Shown here: one piece after another, positions 15,469 to 23,647 of the stretch
Position numbering within the stretch: the first letter of the stretch is position 1
Layout of the letters: the number at the start of each line of letters is the position of its first letter
Translations under genes and position numbers: made by a program
DNA from: CBDAQD01 sp965275905
GTDB lineage: Bacteria; Pseudomonadota; Alphaproteobacteria; Rhizobiales; JAJFHC01
Assembly: GCA_965275905.1 (NCBI GenBank)
Contig: CBDHYJ010000081.1
Coordinates: forward strand, 1-64,000
DNA length: 64,000 nt
Reading direction: 5' to 3'
Notes under the pieces: generated by a model
Told to the model about the DNA's origin: nothing
Database searches by the model: none
What the model saw: the letters and a program-made list of their open reading frames with translations, nothing else

Positions 15469-16593
15469 ATGAAGATCGCGCGAATAGAGCTGTATCAAGC
15501 GGAGCTGCCTTACTCCGGTGGTGTGTATCTTCTGTCGGGAGGCCGCGAGTACCGCAGCTTCGACGCATCGTTCGTGAGAGTTGTTTGCCATGACGGCGTC
15601 GATGGCTGGGGCGAAACCACGCCGTTCGGCTCGACCTACATTGCCGCTCACGCCGGGGGCGCCCGGGCCGGGATTGCCGAGATTGCACCACACCTGCTGG
15701 GGCGGGATCCGCGACAGGTGGACCGGATCAACGACGCGATGGACGAGGCCCTCGTCGGCCACAATCACGCAAAAGCCGCAATAGACGTCGCCTGCTGGGA
15801 CCTGTTTGGAAAATCGGTGGGGCTCCCGGTATGCGATCTTCTCGGCGGTTCGACCGGCATCCGCATGCCGATCATCTCCTCGATCCACGCCGGCGACCCG
15901 GAGGACATGCGTGCGCGTGTCGCAAACCATCGTGAGCGCGGATATCTGGGTCACTCGATAAAGATCGGCGCTGCGGAAAGCGAGGGCGGACCGACGCTTG
16001 ACGCCGAGCGCATCACGGCATCGCTCGCCGACCGCAAACCCGGCGAATACTTCCTCGTCGACGCCAATGGCGGCCTCAGCCCGGAATCTGCGTTGCGCCT
16101 GCTGAGACTGCTGCCTGAGGGACTCGATTTCGTGCTCGAAGCCCCCTGCGCCACCTGGCGGGAGACCTTGAGCCTCCGGCAGCGCTGTTCCGTGCCCATC
16201 ATTCTCGATGAACTGGTCCAGCAGGACGAAGACATCGCGCAGCTTGTCGCTTTCGACGCCGCCGACGGCATCGGTCTGAAGATAACGAAGGCCGGCGGCC
16301 TGACCCACAGCCGCCGTCAGCGCGACGTGTGCCTCGCTGCCGGCTTGACCGTCAGCGTCCAGGACACGGTAGGATCGACAATCGCCTTCGCAGCGATCGC
16401 GCATCTCGGCCAGACCGTGCCCAGCAGGATGCTCCGGTGCATCCTCGACTGCCGCGACATGGTCACTCTGGAAACGGCGCGGTTCGATGCCCCCGTGAAA
16501 GATGGCGGCGTGCTTGCACCCAATGCGCCCGGTCTCGGGATCGAGGTCGATCGCGACGTTTTCGGCGATCCCGTTGCTACGTGGGAGTCGTAG
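15469..16593 (+). CDS. mandelate racemase/muconate lactonizing enzyme family protein, probable cis-3-hydroxy-L-proline dehydratase
   Basis: A 374-residue enolase-superfamily enzyme. Metal ligands are visible as Asp198 (LVDANGG), Glu224 (VLEAPC) and Asp247 (ILDELV). Candidate acid/base lysines are Lys165 (SIKIGA) and Lys271 (GLKITKAGG), the two-lysine arrangement of proline-betaine/hydroxyproline racemases and dehydratases. The N-terminal ELPYSGGVYLLSGGREY and TPFGSTYIAAHAGG resemble cis-3-hydroxy-L-proline dehydratase; the hydroxyproline-betaine epimerase HpbD is a close alternative. It would convert a hydroxyproline to a pyrroline. Substrate is inferred; fold and superfamily are certain. Confidence 0.85.
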   Translation: MKIARIELYQAELPYSGGVYLLSGGREYRSFDASFVRVVCHDGVDGWGETTPFGSTYIAAHAGGARAGIAEIAPHLLGRDPRQVDRINDAMDEALVGHNHAKAAIDVACWDLFGKSVGLPVCDLLGGSTGIRMPIISSIHAGDPEDMRARVANHRERGYLGHSIKIGAAESEGGPTLDAERITASLADRKPGEYFLVDANGGLSPESALRLLRLLPEGLDFVLEAPCATWRETLSLRQRCSVPIILDELVQQDEDIAQLVAFDAADGIGLKITKAGGLTHSRRQRDVCLAAGLTVSVQDTVGSTIAFAAIAHLGQTVPSRMLRCILDCRDMVTLETARFDAPVKDGGVLAPNAPGLGIEVDRDVFGDPVATWES

Positions 16594-16701
16594 GGCGACC
16601 AGACTCCCATTCAAAAAGATCACGAATTTGACGCGAAGACCCAATTGCCGGGCATAATGCATAGGCCGGGGGTGTTTTGCCGAGCTAGGAGGGGCTGATT
16701 C

Positions 16702-18021
16702 ATGAAACGCAGAGGTTTCATCACCGGATCGGGCGCATCGCTCGTTCTTCCGTTCATTCCGCTTGCCGGCTATGCCGCTGATGTGGACGTCGTCATCATA
16801 GGCGCCGGTGCAGCCGGTCTTTCCGCCGCGAAAATACTAGCGAATCAGGGCGCCAACTTCAGGCTCCTGGAAGCGAAGAGCAGGAGCGGCGGCCGCGCGT
16901 TTACGGACACGAGCACATTCGGCGTACCCTTCGATGTCGGATGTACGTTTCAACACCAGGCTAAATTGAACCCGTTTGTCCGTTACGCGAAGTCCAATGG
17001 CTTCAAGATCGGACCGATGCCCTCCGACGATCATTCGAAGGTCTGGGTCGGCAGGCGCGAAGCAAGCGGACGCGAGTACAAGGCCATGGGCCGGCAGTGG
17101 GATCGGTTCAGAGCTGCATTCGAGAAGGCGGCCAAAGGCGGCCGAGACATTTCCGCCAGGGAGGCCGTGGCAAAGGTCCGCAAGTCCAAGTGGGACGAAA
17201 TGGTGTTCCAATGGATTGTCGACGGCACGGAGCCGGAGGACTACAGCGTCGTTGACTGGTGGAACGGCGCCGACGGCGAGGACTTCCTGTGCCCGGCAGG
17301 ATACGGAACCCTGCTACAGCATTTCGCGAAAGGCATTCCCGTCGAGCTCGAAACCACGGTCAAGTCTATCGACTGGTCAGGGCCGGGCGTGAAAGTCGAA
17401 ACCAGCAAGGGCAACATTACGGCGAACTACTGCCTCGTCACCGTATCCAACGGCGTTCTCGCAAACCAGCTGATCAAGTTCACGCCGAAACTCCCGGACG
17501 CGCGAATGGCATTGCTCGAGAACATCTACATGGGCAACTACATGACCATCGGTCTGAAGTTCAAACGCAAGAAAGTCCTGCCGGTACGCCGCAACGCGTT
17601 TCTGAACTATTGGAAAAAGGACGGCAGCGATCTTGTTTTCCTGGCGGACGTGAGCGGCACCGGCGTTACCAGGGCCAATGCACACGGAAATCTTGCCCTG
17701 GAACTCGAAAAAGCCGGCAAGAAGGCCGCCGTCGACTATGCGCTCTCGGAGATGAAGCGCATGCTCGGTTCGCGGTCGATCCGGGGCCTCGCGAAGTCGG
17801 CGATCTCCACCTGGAGTACCGATCCACATGTCATGGGTACCTGGAGCATCGCCAGACCGGGATATGGCTCCAAACGTCGCGAATTACGCGATCCGGTCAG
17901 CGAACGGCTGATGTTTGCGGGCGAGGCTTATCATTCGAACATGTATTCGACCTGCCACGGCGCCTGGCTCACTGGCCGGAGCGCCGGGCTGAGTTTGGCG
18001 CGAAAGGTCAGGAAAGGTTGA
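16702..18021 (+). CDS. FAD-dependent (flavin monoamine) oxidase with Tat-type leader
   Basis: A 439-residue flavoprotein. MKRRGFITGSGASLVLPFIP is a twin-arginine-like leader, and VVIIGAGAAGLSAAKIL (about 30-46) binds FAD. The C-terminal RLMFAGEAYHSNMYSTCHGA closes the flavin site as in amine oxidases. It has a strong ribosome site (AGGAGGGG) before ATG 16702. Folded export to the periplasm with bound FAD is likely. The amine substrate is unknown; being downstream of the hydroxyproline enzyme, it may act on a cyclic or secondary amine, but a 108-base gap makes that link weak. Confidence 0.88.
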   Translation: MKRRGFITGSGASLVLPFIPLAGYAADVDVVIIGAGAAGLSAAKILANQGANFRLLEAKSRSGGRAFTDTSTFGVPFDVGCTFQHQAKLNPFVRYAKSNGFKIGPMPSDDHSKVWVGRREASGREYKAMGRQWDRFRAAFEKAAKGGRDISAREAVAKVRKSKWDEMVFQWIVDGTEPEDYSVVDWWNGADGEDFLCPAGYGTLLQHFAKGIPVELETTVKSIDWSGPGVKVETSKGNITANYCLVTVSNGVLANQLIKFTPKLPDARMALLENIYMGNYMTIGLKFKRKKVLPVRRNAFLNYWKKDGSDLVFLADVSGTGVTRANAHGNLALELEKAGKKAAVDYALSEMKRMLGSRSIRGLAKSAISTWSTDPHVMGTWSIARPGYGSKRRELRDPVSERLMFAGEAYHSNMYSTCHGAWLTGRSAGLSLARKVRKG

Positions 18022-18124
18022 TCGGAGCAAACGCCAGCACTGTCGTGCACATTCGTCTCAGTCAACGCATTGTTTTCCGATCGTTCCCGCCAAGTTGGGC
18101 GCCCAGTCTTGCGCTCCTACACTA

Positions 18125-18199
18125 TTGTCATGCTCGCGCTGCGACGCGAGCATCTGGCAGCCAGTGAAGAGACCCTCGTGTCAAGCACGAGGGTGACAG
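18125..18199. repeat. composite dispersed palindromic element between convergent genes
   Basis: Two perfect hairpins sit together: TGCTCGCG (18131-18138) with CGCGAGCA (18145-18152), and ACCCTCGTG (18172-18180) with CACGAGGGT (18186-18194). The unit is bounded by TTGTCA (18125-18130) and TGACAGC (18194-18200), giving inverted ends. Its shape resembles dispersed intergenic repeats I know from alphaproteobacteria. It lies between the convergent amine oxidase and maleylpyruvate isomerase genes, where it could stop transcription both ways. The rest of 18022-18220 holds no gene. Confidence 0.6.
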
Positions 18200-18220
18200 C
18201 GAAAAGCGTACAATTTCCAA

Positions 18221-18862
18221 TCAATCCGCGTCGGGCTGCCTCGGCGGGGCGGCATCGGCGAAGGCCGGAATTTCCAGGCAGGCGTCGTAGATCCGCCGGA
18301 TGGTCGGATAGGGCGTCATGTCGACATCGAACCGCGTATTGTTAAAGACCTGCGGCACGAGGCAGACGTCTGCGAGTGTCGGCACATCGCCGTGACAGAA
18401 CCGGCCCGTTGAAGAGTGGGCCGCGAGATCGCCCTCCATGGCCCGGAAGGTCTCCGCTACCCAGTGCCGGAACCAGGTATTGATCGCCTCCTGCTCCTGA
18501 CCCAGTTTGTGTTTCAGGTATTTGAGAATCCGCAGGTTGTTGATCGGATGGATTTCGAGCGCGACAGCGTGCGCCAGCGCCCTCACCCGCGCCCGACCGA
18601 CCGGGTCAGCGGGGAGAAGCGGCGGTTCGGGGTAAACCTCGTCCAGGTAATCGATGATGGCGAGCGATTGCGTAAGCACGGTACCGTCATCGAGTTCGAG
18701 CGACGGCACCAGGCCCTGTCTGTTCAGAGCGGTGTACTCCGCTTCGTGCTGGACACCGGTACGCAGGTCATAAGTGAGATAGTCGTAATCCAGACCCTTC
18801 ATCGCCAGCACGATGCGCGTGCGATAGGACGTCGAGCTGCGCCAGTAATTGTGGAGTTTCAT
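18221..18862 (-). CDS. maiA: maleylpyruvate/maleylacetoacetate isomerase (zeta-class GST)
   Basis: A 213-residue glutathione-dependent isomerase. The zeta-class glutathione motif is SSTSYRTRI at 9-17; HPINNLRILKYLK in the C-terminal helical domain closely matches NagL, the maleylpyruvate isomerase of Ralstonia U2. It isomerises maleylpyruvate, the product of gentisate 1,2-dioxygenase encoded just upstream (39 bases), to fumarylpyruvate. ATG 18860-18862 starts at the usual MKLHNYWRS. No fumarylpyruvate hydrolase follows it, so the last pathway step must be encoded elsewhere. Confidence 0.9.
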   Translation of the reverse strand: MKLHNYWRSSTSYRTRIVLAMKGLDYDYLTYDLRTGVQHEAEYTALNRQGLVPSLELDDGTVLTQSLAIIDYLDEVYPEPPLLPADPVGRARVRALAHAVALEIHPINNLRILKYLKHKLGQEQEAINTWFRHWVAETFRAMEGDLAAHSSTGRFCHGDVPTLADVCLVPQVFNNTRFDVDMTPYPTIRRIYDACLEIPAFADAAPPRQPDAD

Positions 18863-18900
18863 AAGTCCCGGTATCCCTCGCGTTCTGAAACACCGCCTGC

Positions 18901-19944
18901 TCAGGCGTTGCCCCGGTCTTCCCGCCACAAGCCGAGCTTGGTCTGCGCCGCCCTGTCAGAGAAACTGAACAGAACCGCATCCTCTGATGCCTCGTGATGG
19001 TGCCACTGCCAGCTCGGGATAACGAACGTGTCGCGTTTCGACCATTCGAAGACCTGATCGCCGACATGTGTCCGGCCGGATCCCTCGACCACTGAGTAAA
19101 CTGCCGCGTCGGTAGAACGGTAGCGGCTCGTCTCAAACCCCTTGGGCATCAGTTGCATAAACGTGCCGATGGTCGGGATCGCAAAATCGCCGGTCTCCGG
19201 GTTGACGTATTTGAGCTTGAGCCCGTGACAGGGGTCCCACTCCTGTGTCTTGCGCATCTGCTCGAGCGCCTCGCGCGTCCGGGCGTAGGGATAATTGAAT
19301 ACCGGAGACGCAGCACTCGCTGGCTCGTGGTCGACCGGCAATAGCCCGGAACCGTAACGCGCGAGCGAGTCACCCTTGGGCCGTGTTTCCGGATGCTCCT
19401 CTTCCGGATAACCTTCGGCAAACGACGAATCCAATAAATTGACGATGGGAATATCGAGCCCGTCCATCCAGACCATCGGGCCCTCGGACTCCTTGCCGTG
19501 CGCGTGCCAGGTCCAGGACGGTGTGATGACAAAGTCGCCTTCGTGCATCTCGGTACGCTCACCGTCGACCGACGTATAGGCGCCCTCTCCTTCCACCACG
19601 AAACGCAATGCCGTCTGGGTGTGACGGTGCGCCGGCGCCACCTCGCCCGGCAGGATGAGCTGCAGGCCGGCGTAGAGCGAGGTCGTGACCTGGCAGGTGC
19701 CCTGCAGGCCCGGATTGACCAGCACAAGCACGCGGCGCTCGGCTTCCTTCGCCGTGATCAGGTCCCCCGCTTCCATGAGGCGCGGCCGGACATCGCCGTA
19801 GCGCCAGTGGACGGGCGTGCAGTCGCTCTTCGGCTCGGGGGTGATCAGGCCTTTGAGAGACTCCCAGAGCGGCGCCAGGTTCTCCGTTTCGATGGCATCG
19901 TAAAACGCCTGGCGTTCCGGTGTCTTGGCGGGTGTTGCTTCCAT
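18901..19944 (-). CDS. gtdA: gentisate 1,2-dioxygenase
   Basis: A 347-residue bicupin. The N-terminal cupin carries the iron ligands in APAHRHTQTALRFVVEGEGA and the later WHAHGKE; the C-terminal cupin reads SVVEGSGRTHVGDQVFEW and PSWQWHHHEA. It opens the gentisate ring with O2 to maleylpyruvate, using Fe(II), in the cytoplasm. Third gene of a four-gene minus-strand operon, 14 bases after the aryl-CoA ligase and before the isomerase. Length and domain order are normal for the family. Confidence 0.93.
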   Translation of the reverse strand: MEATPAKTPERQAFYDAIETENLAPLWESLKGLITPEPKSDCTPVHWRYGDVRPRLMEAGDLITAKEAERRVLVLVNPGLQGTCQVTTSLYAGLQLILPGEVAPAHRHTQTALRFVVEGEGAYTSVDGERTEMHEGDFVITPSWTWHAHGKESEGPMVWMDGLDIPIVNLLDSSFAEGYPEEEHPETRPKGDSLARYGSGLLPVDHEPASAASPVFNYPYARTREALEQMRKTQEWDPCHGLKLKYVNPETGDFAIPTIGTFMQLMPKGFETSRYRSTDAAVYSVVEGSGRTHVGDQVFEWSKRDTFVIPSWQWHHHEASEDAVLFSFSDRAAQTKLGLWREDRGNA

Positions 19945-19958
19945 GACAGTTGTTCTCC

Positions 19959-21620
19959 CTAGTCGGCGGCTCTCGCAAGCACGGACTGCGCTTTTGCTTT
20001 AAGGGCCTGCCGGTCGATCTTGTCGGTCCCCGTTTTGGGCAGGGCATCAAGATAGGTGACGATCCTCGGATACTTATAGGGCAGAAGCCGTTCCTTGACG
20101 AAGCCCTGAAGCTGCCCCGTGGTCTGTTCCGTCCACGACACACCCTTGTCGAGCACGACGAAGGCGTGGGTCGTCATGCGCCGGTCCGGCAGTTCCACGC
20201 CGAGCACGGCGCATTCATGGACGGATTCATGTTCGGCAAGGCAGCGCTCGATCTCCAGCGGATAGACCCACTGCCCGCTGACCTTGATGAGGTCGTCGGC
20301 ACGGCCCTGGAAATAGTGGAAGCCGTCCTCGTCGACCAGAAAGCGGTCGCCGGTGTAGATCCAGTCCCCGCGCATCGTCTCTTCGGTCTTGTCGGGCTTT
20401 GCCCAGTAGCACGGAGCCGAGGAATGCCCGCGTACCCACAACACGCCGGTCTCGCCGGGTTCGACGGGTTCGCCATCATCGCCAAGCAGCCGAAGCTCGT
20501 ATCCGGGCACGCGCATCCCGCTGGCACCCGGCCGTTTTGCGTCGACCGTATTCGACAGATAGATATGCAGAAGTTCGGTCGAACCCAGGCCCTCGACAAT
20601 CTCAAGCCCGGAACACCGTTTCCAGGACTCAAACACGTCGCTCGACAGCACCTCGGCCGCCGACAGGCACAGTCTGAGGCTCGAGAGGTCGACAGTCGAG
20701 GACCGGTCGTGCGCGACGAGCGCGGTGTATAGCGTCGGCAGGCCGAACAGCAGCGTCGGGCGAAAGCTCTCGATACAGTCGAACACGCTGTCCGGCTCCG
20801 GCCGACCGGGGTTGAGAACAGCGGATGCGCCGACCGAGAAAGGAAACGTGATCGAATTACCGAGACCGTATGCAAAGAAGATCTTTGGAGGCGAGAAGCA
20901 GATGTCGTCTTCCCGGATGTCGAGTGTCCGGCGGCCATAGCTCTCATGCGTGTAGGCCATGTCATGGTGCAGATGGACAATGCCTTTCGGCCGTCCCGTG
21001 CTGCCCGAGCTGTACATCCAGAACGCCATGTCATCGCGGCCCGTCCCGGTCTCGTCCAGTTCCGGCGAAGCGGCCGCAATCCAGTCATCCCAGGCGACTG
21101 CCTCGACCGGCATGTTTTCCGGGACCGGGCCGTTGGCGACCACCACCATCTGCAACGCCGTTCCTGAGATCGTTTCGGACGTGATCCTGTCGCAAAGTCC
21201 GGCCTCGATTACCGCGATCCGGGCGCCGCTGTCTTCGAGGTAGTAGCGCAGGAGATCCGACGTTGAGAGCGTGTTGATGAGAACCGGCACGCATGCCGCT
21301 CTCAGCGCACCGAAGAACGCCGAAGGGTAAACCGCCGTGTCATCCAGAACCATCAGGACGCGGTCCGGATGGGACAGTCCCCGGTCCCGGATGGCATTGC
21401 CGAAGCGGCAGGCTTGTTCTGCCAACATGCCGTAGGTGGCATCCCCGCGCGGGCAGTAGATCGCGGTCTTCCCTGCTCTCCCGGCGTCCAGGTTGTCGAA
21501 CAGGATCCGGCTGGCGTTGTAACGCTCCGGGATGGCGAAGCCGATTTCAACGCTGCCCGGGCTGTCATCGGCGACCTTGTCAGCGATATCCTGCGTGAGA
21601 TGAGGATCCACGACGCTCAC
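19959..21620 (-). CDS. benzoate-CoA ligase family enzyme, probable salicylate-CoA ligase
   Basis: A 553-residue AMP-forming ligase of the benzoate-CoA group (start FAIPERYNASRILFDN), with MYSSGSTGRPKGIVHLHHD as ATP loop and the C-terminal lysine in ALPKTGTDKIDRQALK. It starts at GTG 21618-21620 overlapping the monooxygenase stop (GTGA). Sitting between an aryl-CoA 5-hydroxylase and gentisate dioxygenase, it most likely makes salicylyl-CoA, as in the Streptomyces WA46 pathway. It is a distant paralogue of the ligase at 1295-2941, with a different N-terminus. Substrate is inferred from context. Confidence 0.88.
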   Translation of the reverse strand: MSVVDPHLTQDIADKVADDSPGSVEIGFAIPERYNASRILFDNLDAGRAGKTAIYCPRGDATYGMLAEQACRFGNAIRDRGLSHPDRVLMVLDDTAVYPSAFFGALRAACVPVLINTLSTSDLLRYYLEDSGARIAVIEAGLCDRITSETISGTALQMVVVANGPVPENMPVEAVAWDDWIAAASPELDETGTGRDDMAFWMYSSGSTGRPKGIVHLHHDMAYTHESYGRRTLDIREDDICFSPPKIFFAYGLGNSITFPFSVGASAVLNPGRPEPDSVFDCIESFRPTLLFGLPTLYTALVAHDRSSTVDLSSLRLCLSAAEVLSSDVFESWKRCSGLEIVEGLGSTELLHIYLSNTVDAKRPGASGMRVPGYELRLLGDDGEPVEPGETGVLWVRGHSSAPCYWAKPDKTEETMRGDWIYTGDRFLVDEDGFHYFQGRADDLIKVSGQWVYPLEIERCLAEHESVHECAVLGVELPDRRMTTHAFVVLDKGVSWTEQTTGQLQGFVKERLLPYKYPRIVTYLDALPKTGTDKIDRQALKAKAQSVLARAAD

Positions 21621-22768
21621 GACGGCGCCTCCATTGCCAATCCGTCGCGATAGGCCTGATACCGGGCCATGAAGTTCGGCGCGATTCCGCTCAGGCGCTC
21701 GTCCGAGACCCGACCGGTGCGGGTCATGTAGTCATAGGCAAAGGCGTAAGGATCCAGCGGCATCTTGTCCGCCATGTGTTCGTACCAGCGCGCACTCGTG
21801 TTCGCCGCACCCTGGATCTTGTCGACAATGGGTCTGCGCGCCGCCTCGAAGCGATCCAGTCCATCTTCGATATTGCAGTCAGCCTGCTGCAGGGCACTGA
21901 CAAGGGCAATGGCATCTTCCATGGCGAGCCGCGTTCCGGACCCGATCGAGAAATGCGCCGTGCGCATCGCATCCCCGATCAGGACCGCATTGCCGGCGTG
22001 CCAGCGCTCGTTCGCGATAATCGGAAAACGGCGCCAGATCGAGCGGTTCGACACGAGCGGATGCCCCTCCAGATCGGCAGCAAAAACGCCTTCGCAGTAG
22101 GCACGGCTATCCGCATCGTCCATTGCGCCCAAACCCGAACGTTCGAACGTGCCGCGATCACATTCGACAATGAAGGTGCTGAGATCCGGTGCATACCGGT
22201 AGTGATGCGCACAAAAGGTGCCGTGCTCGTTTTCGCGGAAGGTCAGGCTGAGACAGTCGAACGTTTTCGTGGTGCCGTACCAGGCGAAGCGGTTTTCCAG
22301 CTCGCTCTGGCTTGCTCCGAATTCCTCGCTCCTGGCGTCGCGGATCACGGAATTCACGCCGTCAGCAGCAATGACGAGATCGCTCCCGTCGAGGGTCTCC
22401 GGCGCATCGACGACCGCATTGTACTGAAGCGAGACCCCGACGGCCTCGCAGCGGCTCTGCAGCAGTTTCAGGAGTTCGAGCCGCCCGATTGCGGCAAAGC
22501 CGTTGCCGTCGATGGCGATGTGCTCGTCGCGATGAACAATCTTCAGATCAGGCCAGACTTCCATGTGCGGCGACAGGTACGCATAGGTCTCCTCGTCATC
22601 GTCACGCAGAAATTCCAGGGCCCGGTCTGAAAAGACAACGCCGAAACCGTAGGTGGCATCCGGCGCGTTCTGTTCGAACACGGTCACGGCGCACTGCGGC
22701 AAGCGGCGCTTCAGGAGATAGCCTGCATAGAGTCCCGCCGGACCGCCGCCGACGATCGCCACCTTCAT
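21617..22768 (-). CDS. FAD-dependent monooxygenase, probable salicylyl-CoA 5-hydroxylase
   Basis: A 383-residue single-domain flavin hydroxylase: VAIVGGGPAGLYAGYLL at 3-19, LVIAADGVNSVIR in the middle and LIGDAMRTAHFSIGSGTRLA for the second FAD motif. It resembles the N-terminal half of the fused enzyme at 6182-8473 throughout but has no reductase domain. In the WA46-type pathway it hydroxylates salicylyl-CoA at C5 to gentisyl-CoA with NAD(P)H and O2. ATG 22766-22768 is chosen at the normal MKVAIVGGG start; it is the first gene of the operon, divergent from iclR. Confidence 0.9.
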   Translation of the reverse strand: MKVAIVGGGPAGLYAGYLLKRRLPQCAVTVFEQNAPDATYGFGVVFSDRALEFLRDDDEETYAYLSPHMEVWPDLKIVHRDEHIAIDGNGFAAIGRLELLKLLQSRCEAVGVSLQYNAVVDAPETLDGSDLVIAADGVNSVIRDARSEEFGASQSELENRFAWYGTTKTFDCLSLTFRENEHGTFCAHHYRYAPDLSTFIVECDRGTFERSGLGAMDDADSRAYCEGVFAADLEGHPLVSNRSIWRRFPIIANERWHAGNAVLIGDAMRTAHFSIGSGTRLAMEDAIALVSALQQADCNIEDGLDRFEAARRPIVDKIQGAANTSARWYEHMADKMPLDPYAFAYDYMTRTGRVSDERLSGIAPNFMARYQAYRDGLAMEAPS

Positions 22769-22808
22769 GAGTGAGCTTGCTCCCTGCTTGTCGTGTTTTT
22801 GCACTTTA

Positions 22809-22829
22809 CGTATTGTATAATATATTACG
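22809..22829. promoter_or_regulatory. candidate IclR operator between divergent genes
   Basis: CGTATTGTAT (22809-22818) and ATATATTACG (22820-22829) form an inverted repeat around one central base with 8 of 10 positions matching. It lies in the AT-rich 92-base gap between the gentisate-operon start and the divergent iclR gene, 32 bases from the IclR ATG. Position and symmetry suit an IclR dimer that controls both directions. Confidence 0.45.
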
Positions 22830-22860
22830 CATTGCGAAATTCAGGTCAAGGAAACCGATC

Positions 22861-23619
22861 ATGGATGCAGGACCGCGCCGCGGCATTCAGTCTGTCGAAG
22901 TCGCCGCAGGCATTCTCGGCGCGTTGAGCCGGGCCCAGGCTCCGCTCAGCCTGTCGGCGCTGGCCAGGGAAGCCGCGCTGCCGCCGAGCAAGGCGCACCG
23001 CTATCTCGTGAGCCTTATTGAATGCGGCCTGGTCCGGCAGGACACGAGATCAGGGCAATACGATCTGGGCCGCGCCGCGATGGCGCTCGGCATTGCGGCG
23101 ATCAGCCGGTCGGACGTGGTCAATGAGGCCGCCGACGCGCTTCGCCCCCTGAGCATCGAGACCGGATCGACCGTCATGCTTTCCGTATGGGCGGACCATG
23201 GCCCGACGGTCGTCCGCTGGGAGCGCGCGGCCGGCGTCCTCGTCTCCTCCCTTGGCCTCGGATCAATTCTCCCGCTTCTCAACTCGGCGACGGGAAAGGT
23301 CTTTCTGTCCTACCTGCCCAGGCCGGTGACACAGCAGGTTCTTGACAGGGAAATCGCCGGCCCGGCAGGCGGCGCTGCCGGAAACGGTGAAATCGACGCT
23401 CTCATTTCCGGGGTCAGGGAAACCGGCGTCGCGACAGTCGACGGCCGGCTGATCCCGGGACTGCACGCCATCGCAGCCCCGGTTCTCAATTGGCAGGACG
23501 AAGCGGACGCGGTCGTGACGCTCGTCAGCGCGGCAGGGACCATGGACAAGTCGCTGACGCGCCGGAAGATCCGACTGCTGAAGCAGACGTGCCGGCAACT
23601 GTCGCGCAGCAGCGGTTGA
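22861..23619 (+). CDS. IclR-family transcriptional regulator
   Basis: A 252-residue regulator: IclR winged HTH (QAPLSLSALAREAALPPSKA, HRYLVSLIECGLVRQD) then the GAF-like effector domain from about residue 80 (LSIETGSTVMLSVWADHGPT). ATG 22861 follows a good ribosome site (AGGAAA) and starts in front of the HTH; the frame is open upstream through the promoter. It is divergent from the salicylate/gentisate operon, which it probably controls in response to an aromatic acid. Confidence 0.92.
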   Translation: MDAGPRRGIQSVEVAAGILGALSRAQAPLSLSALAREAALPPSKAHRYLVSLIECGLVRQDTRSGQYDLGRAAMALGIAAISRSDVVNEAADALRPLSIETGSTVMLSVWADHGPTVVRWERAAGVLVSSLGLGSILPLLNSATGKVFLSYLPRPVTQQVLDREIAGPAGGAAGNGEIDALISGVRETGVATVDGRLIPGLHAIAAPVLNWQDEADAVVTLVSAAGTMDKSLTRRKIRLLKQTCRQLSRSSG

Positions 23620-23647
23620 AAGTCTGAACGGCATCGCGCAGGGAAAC

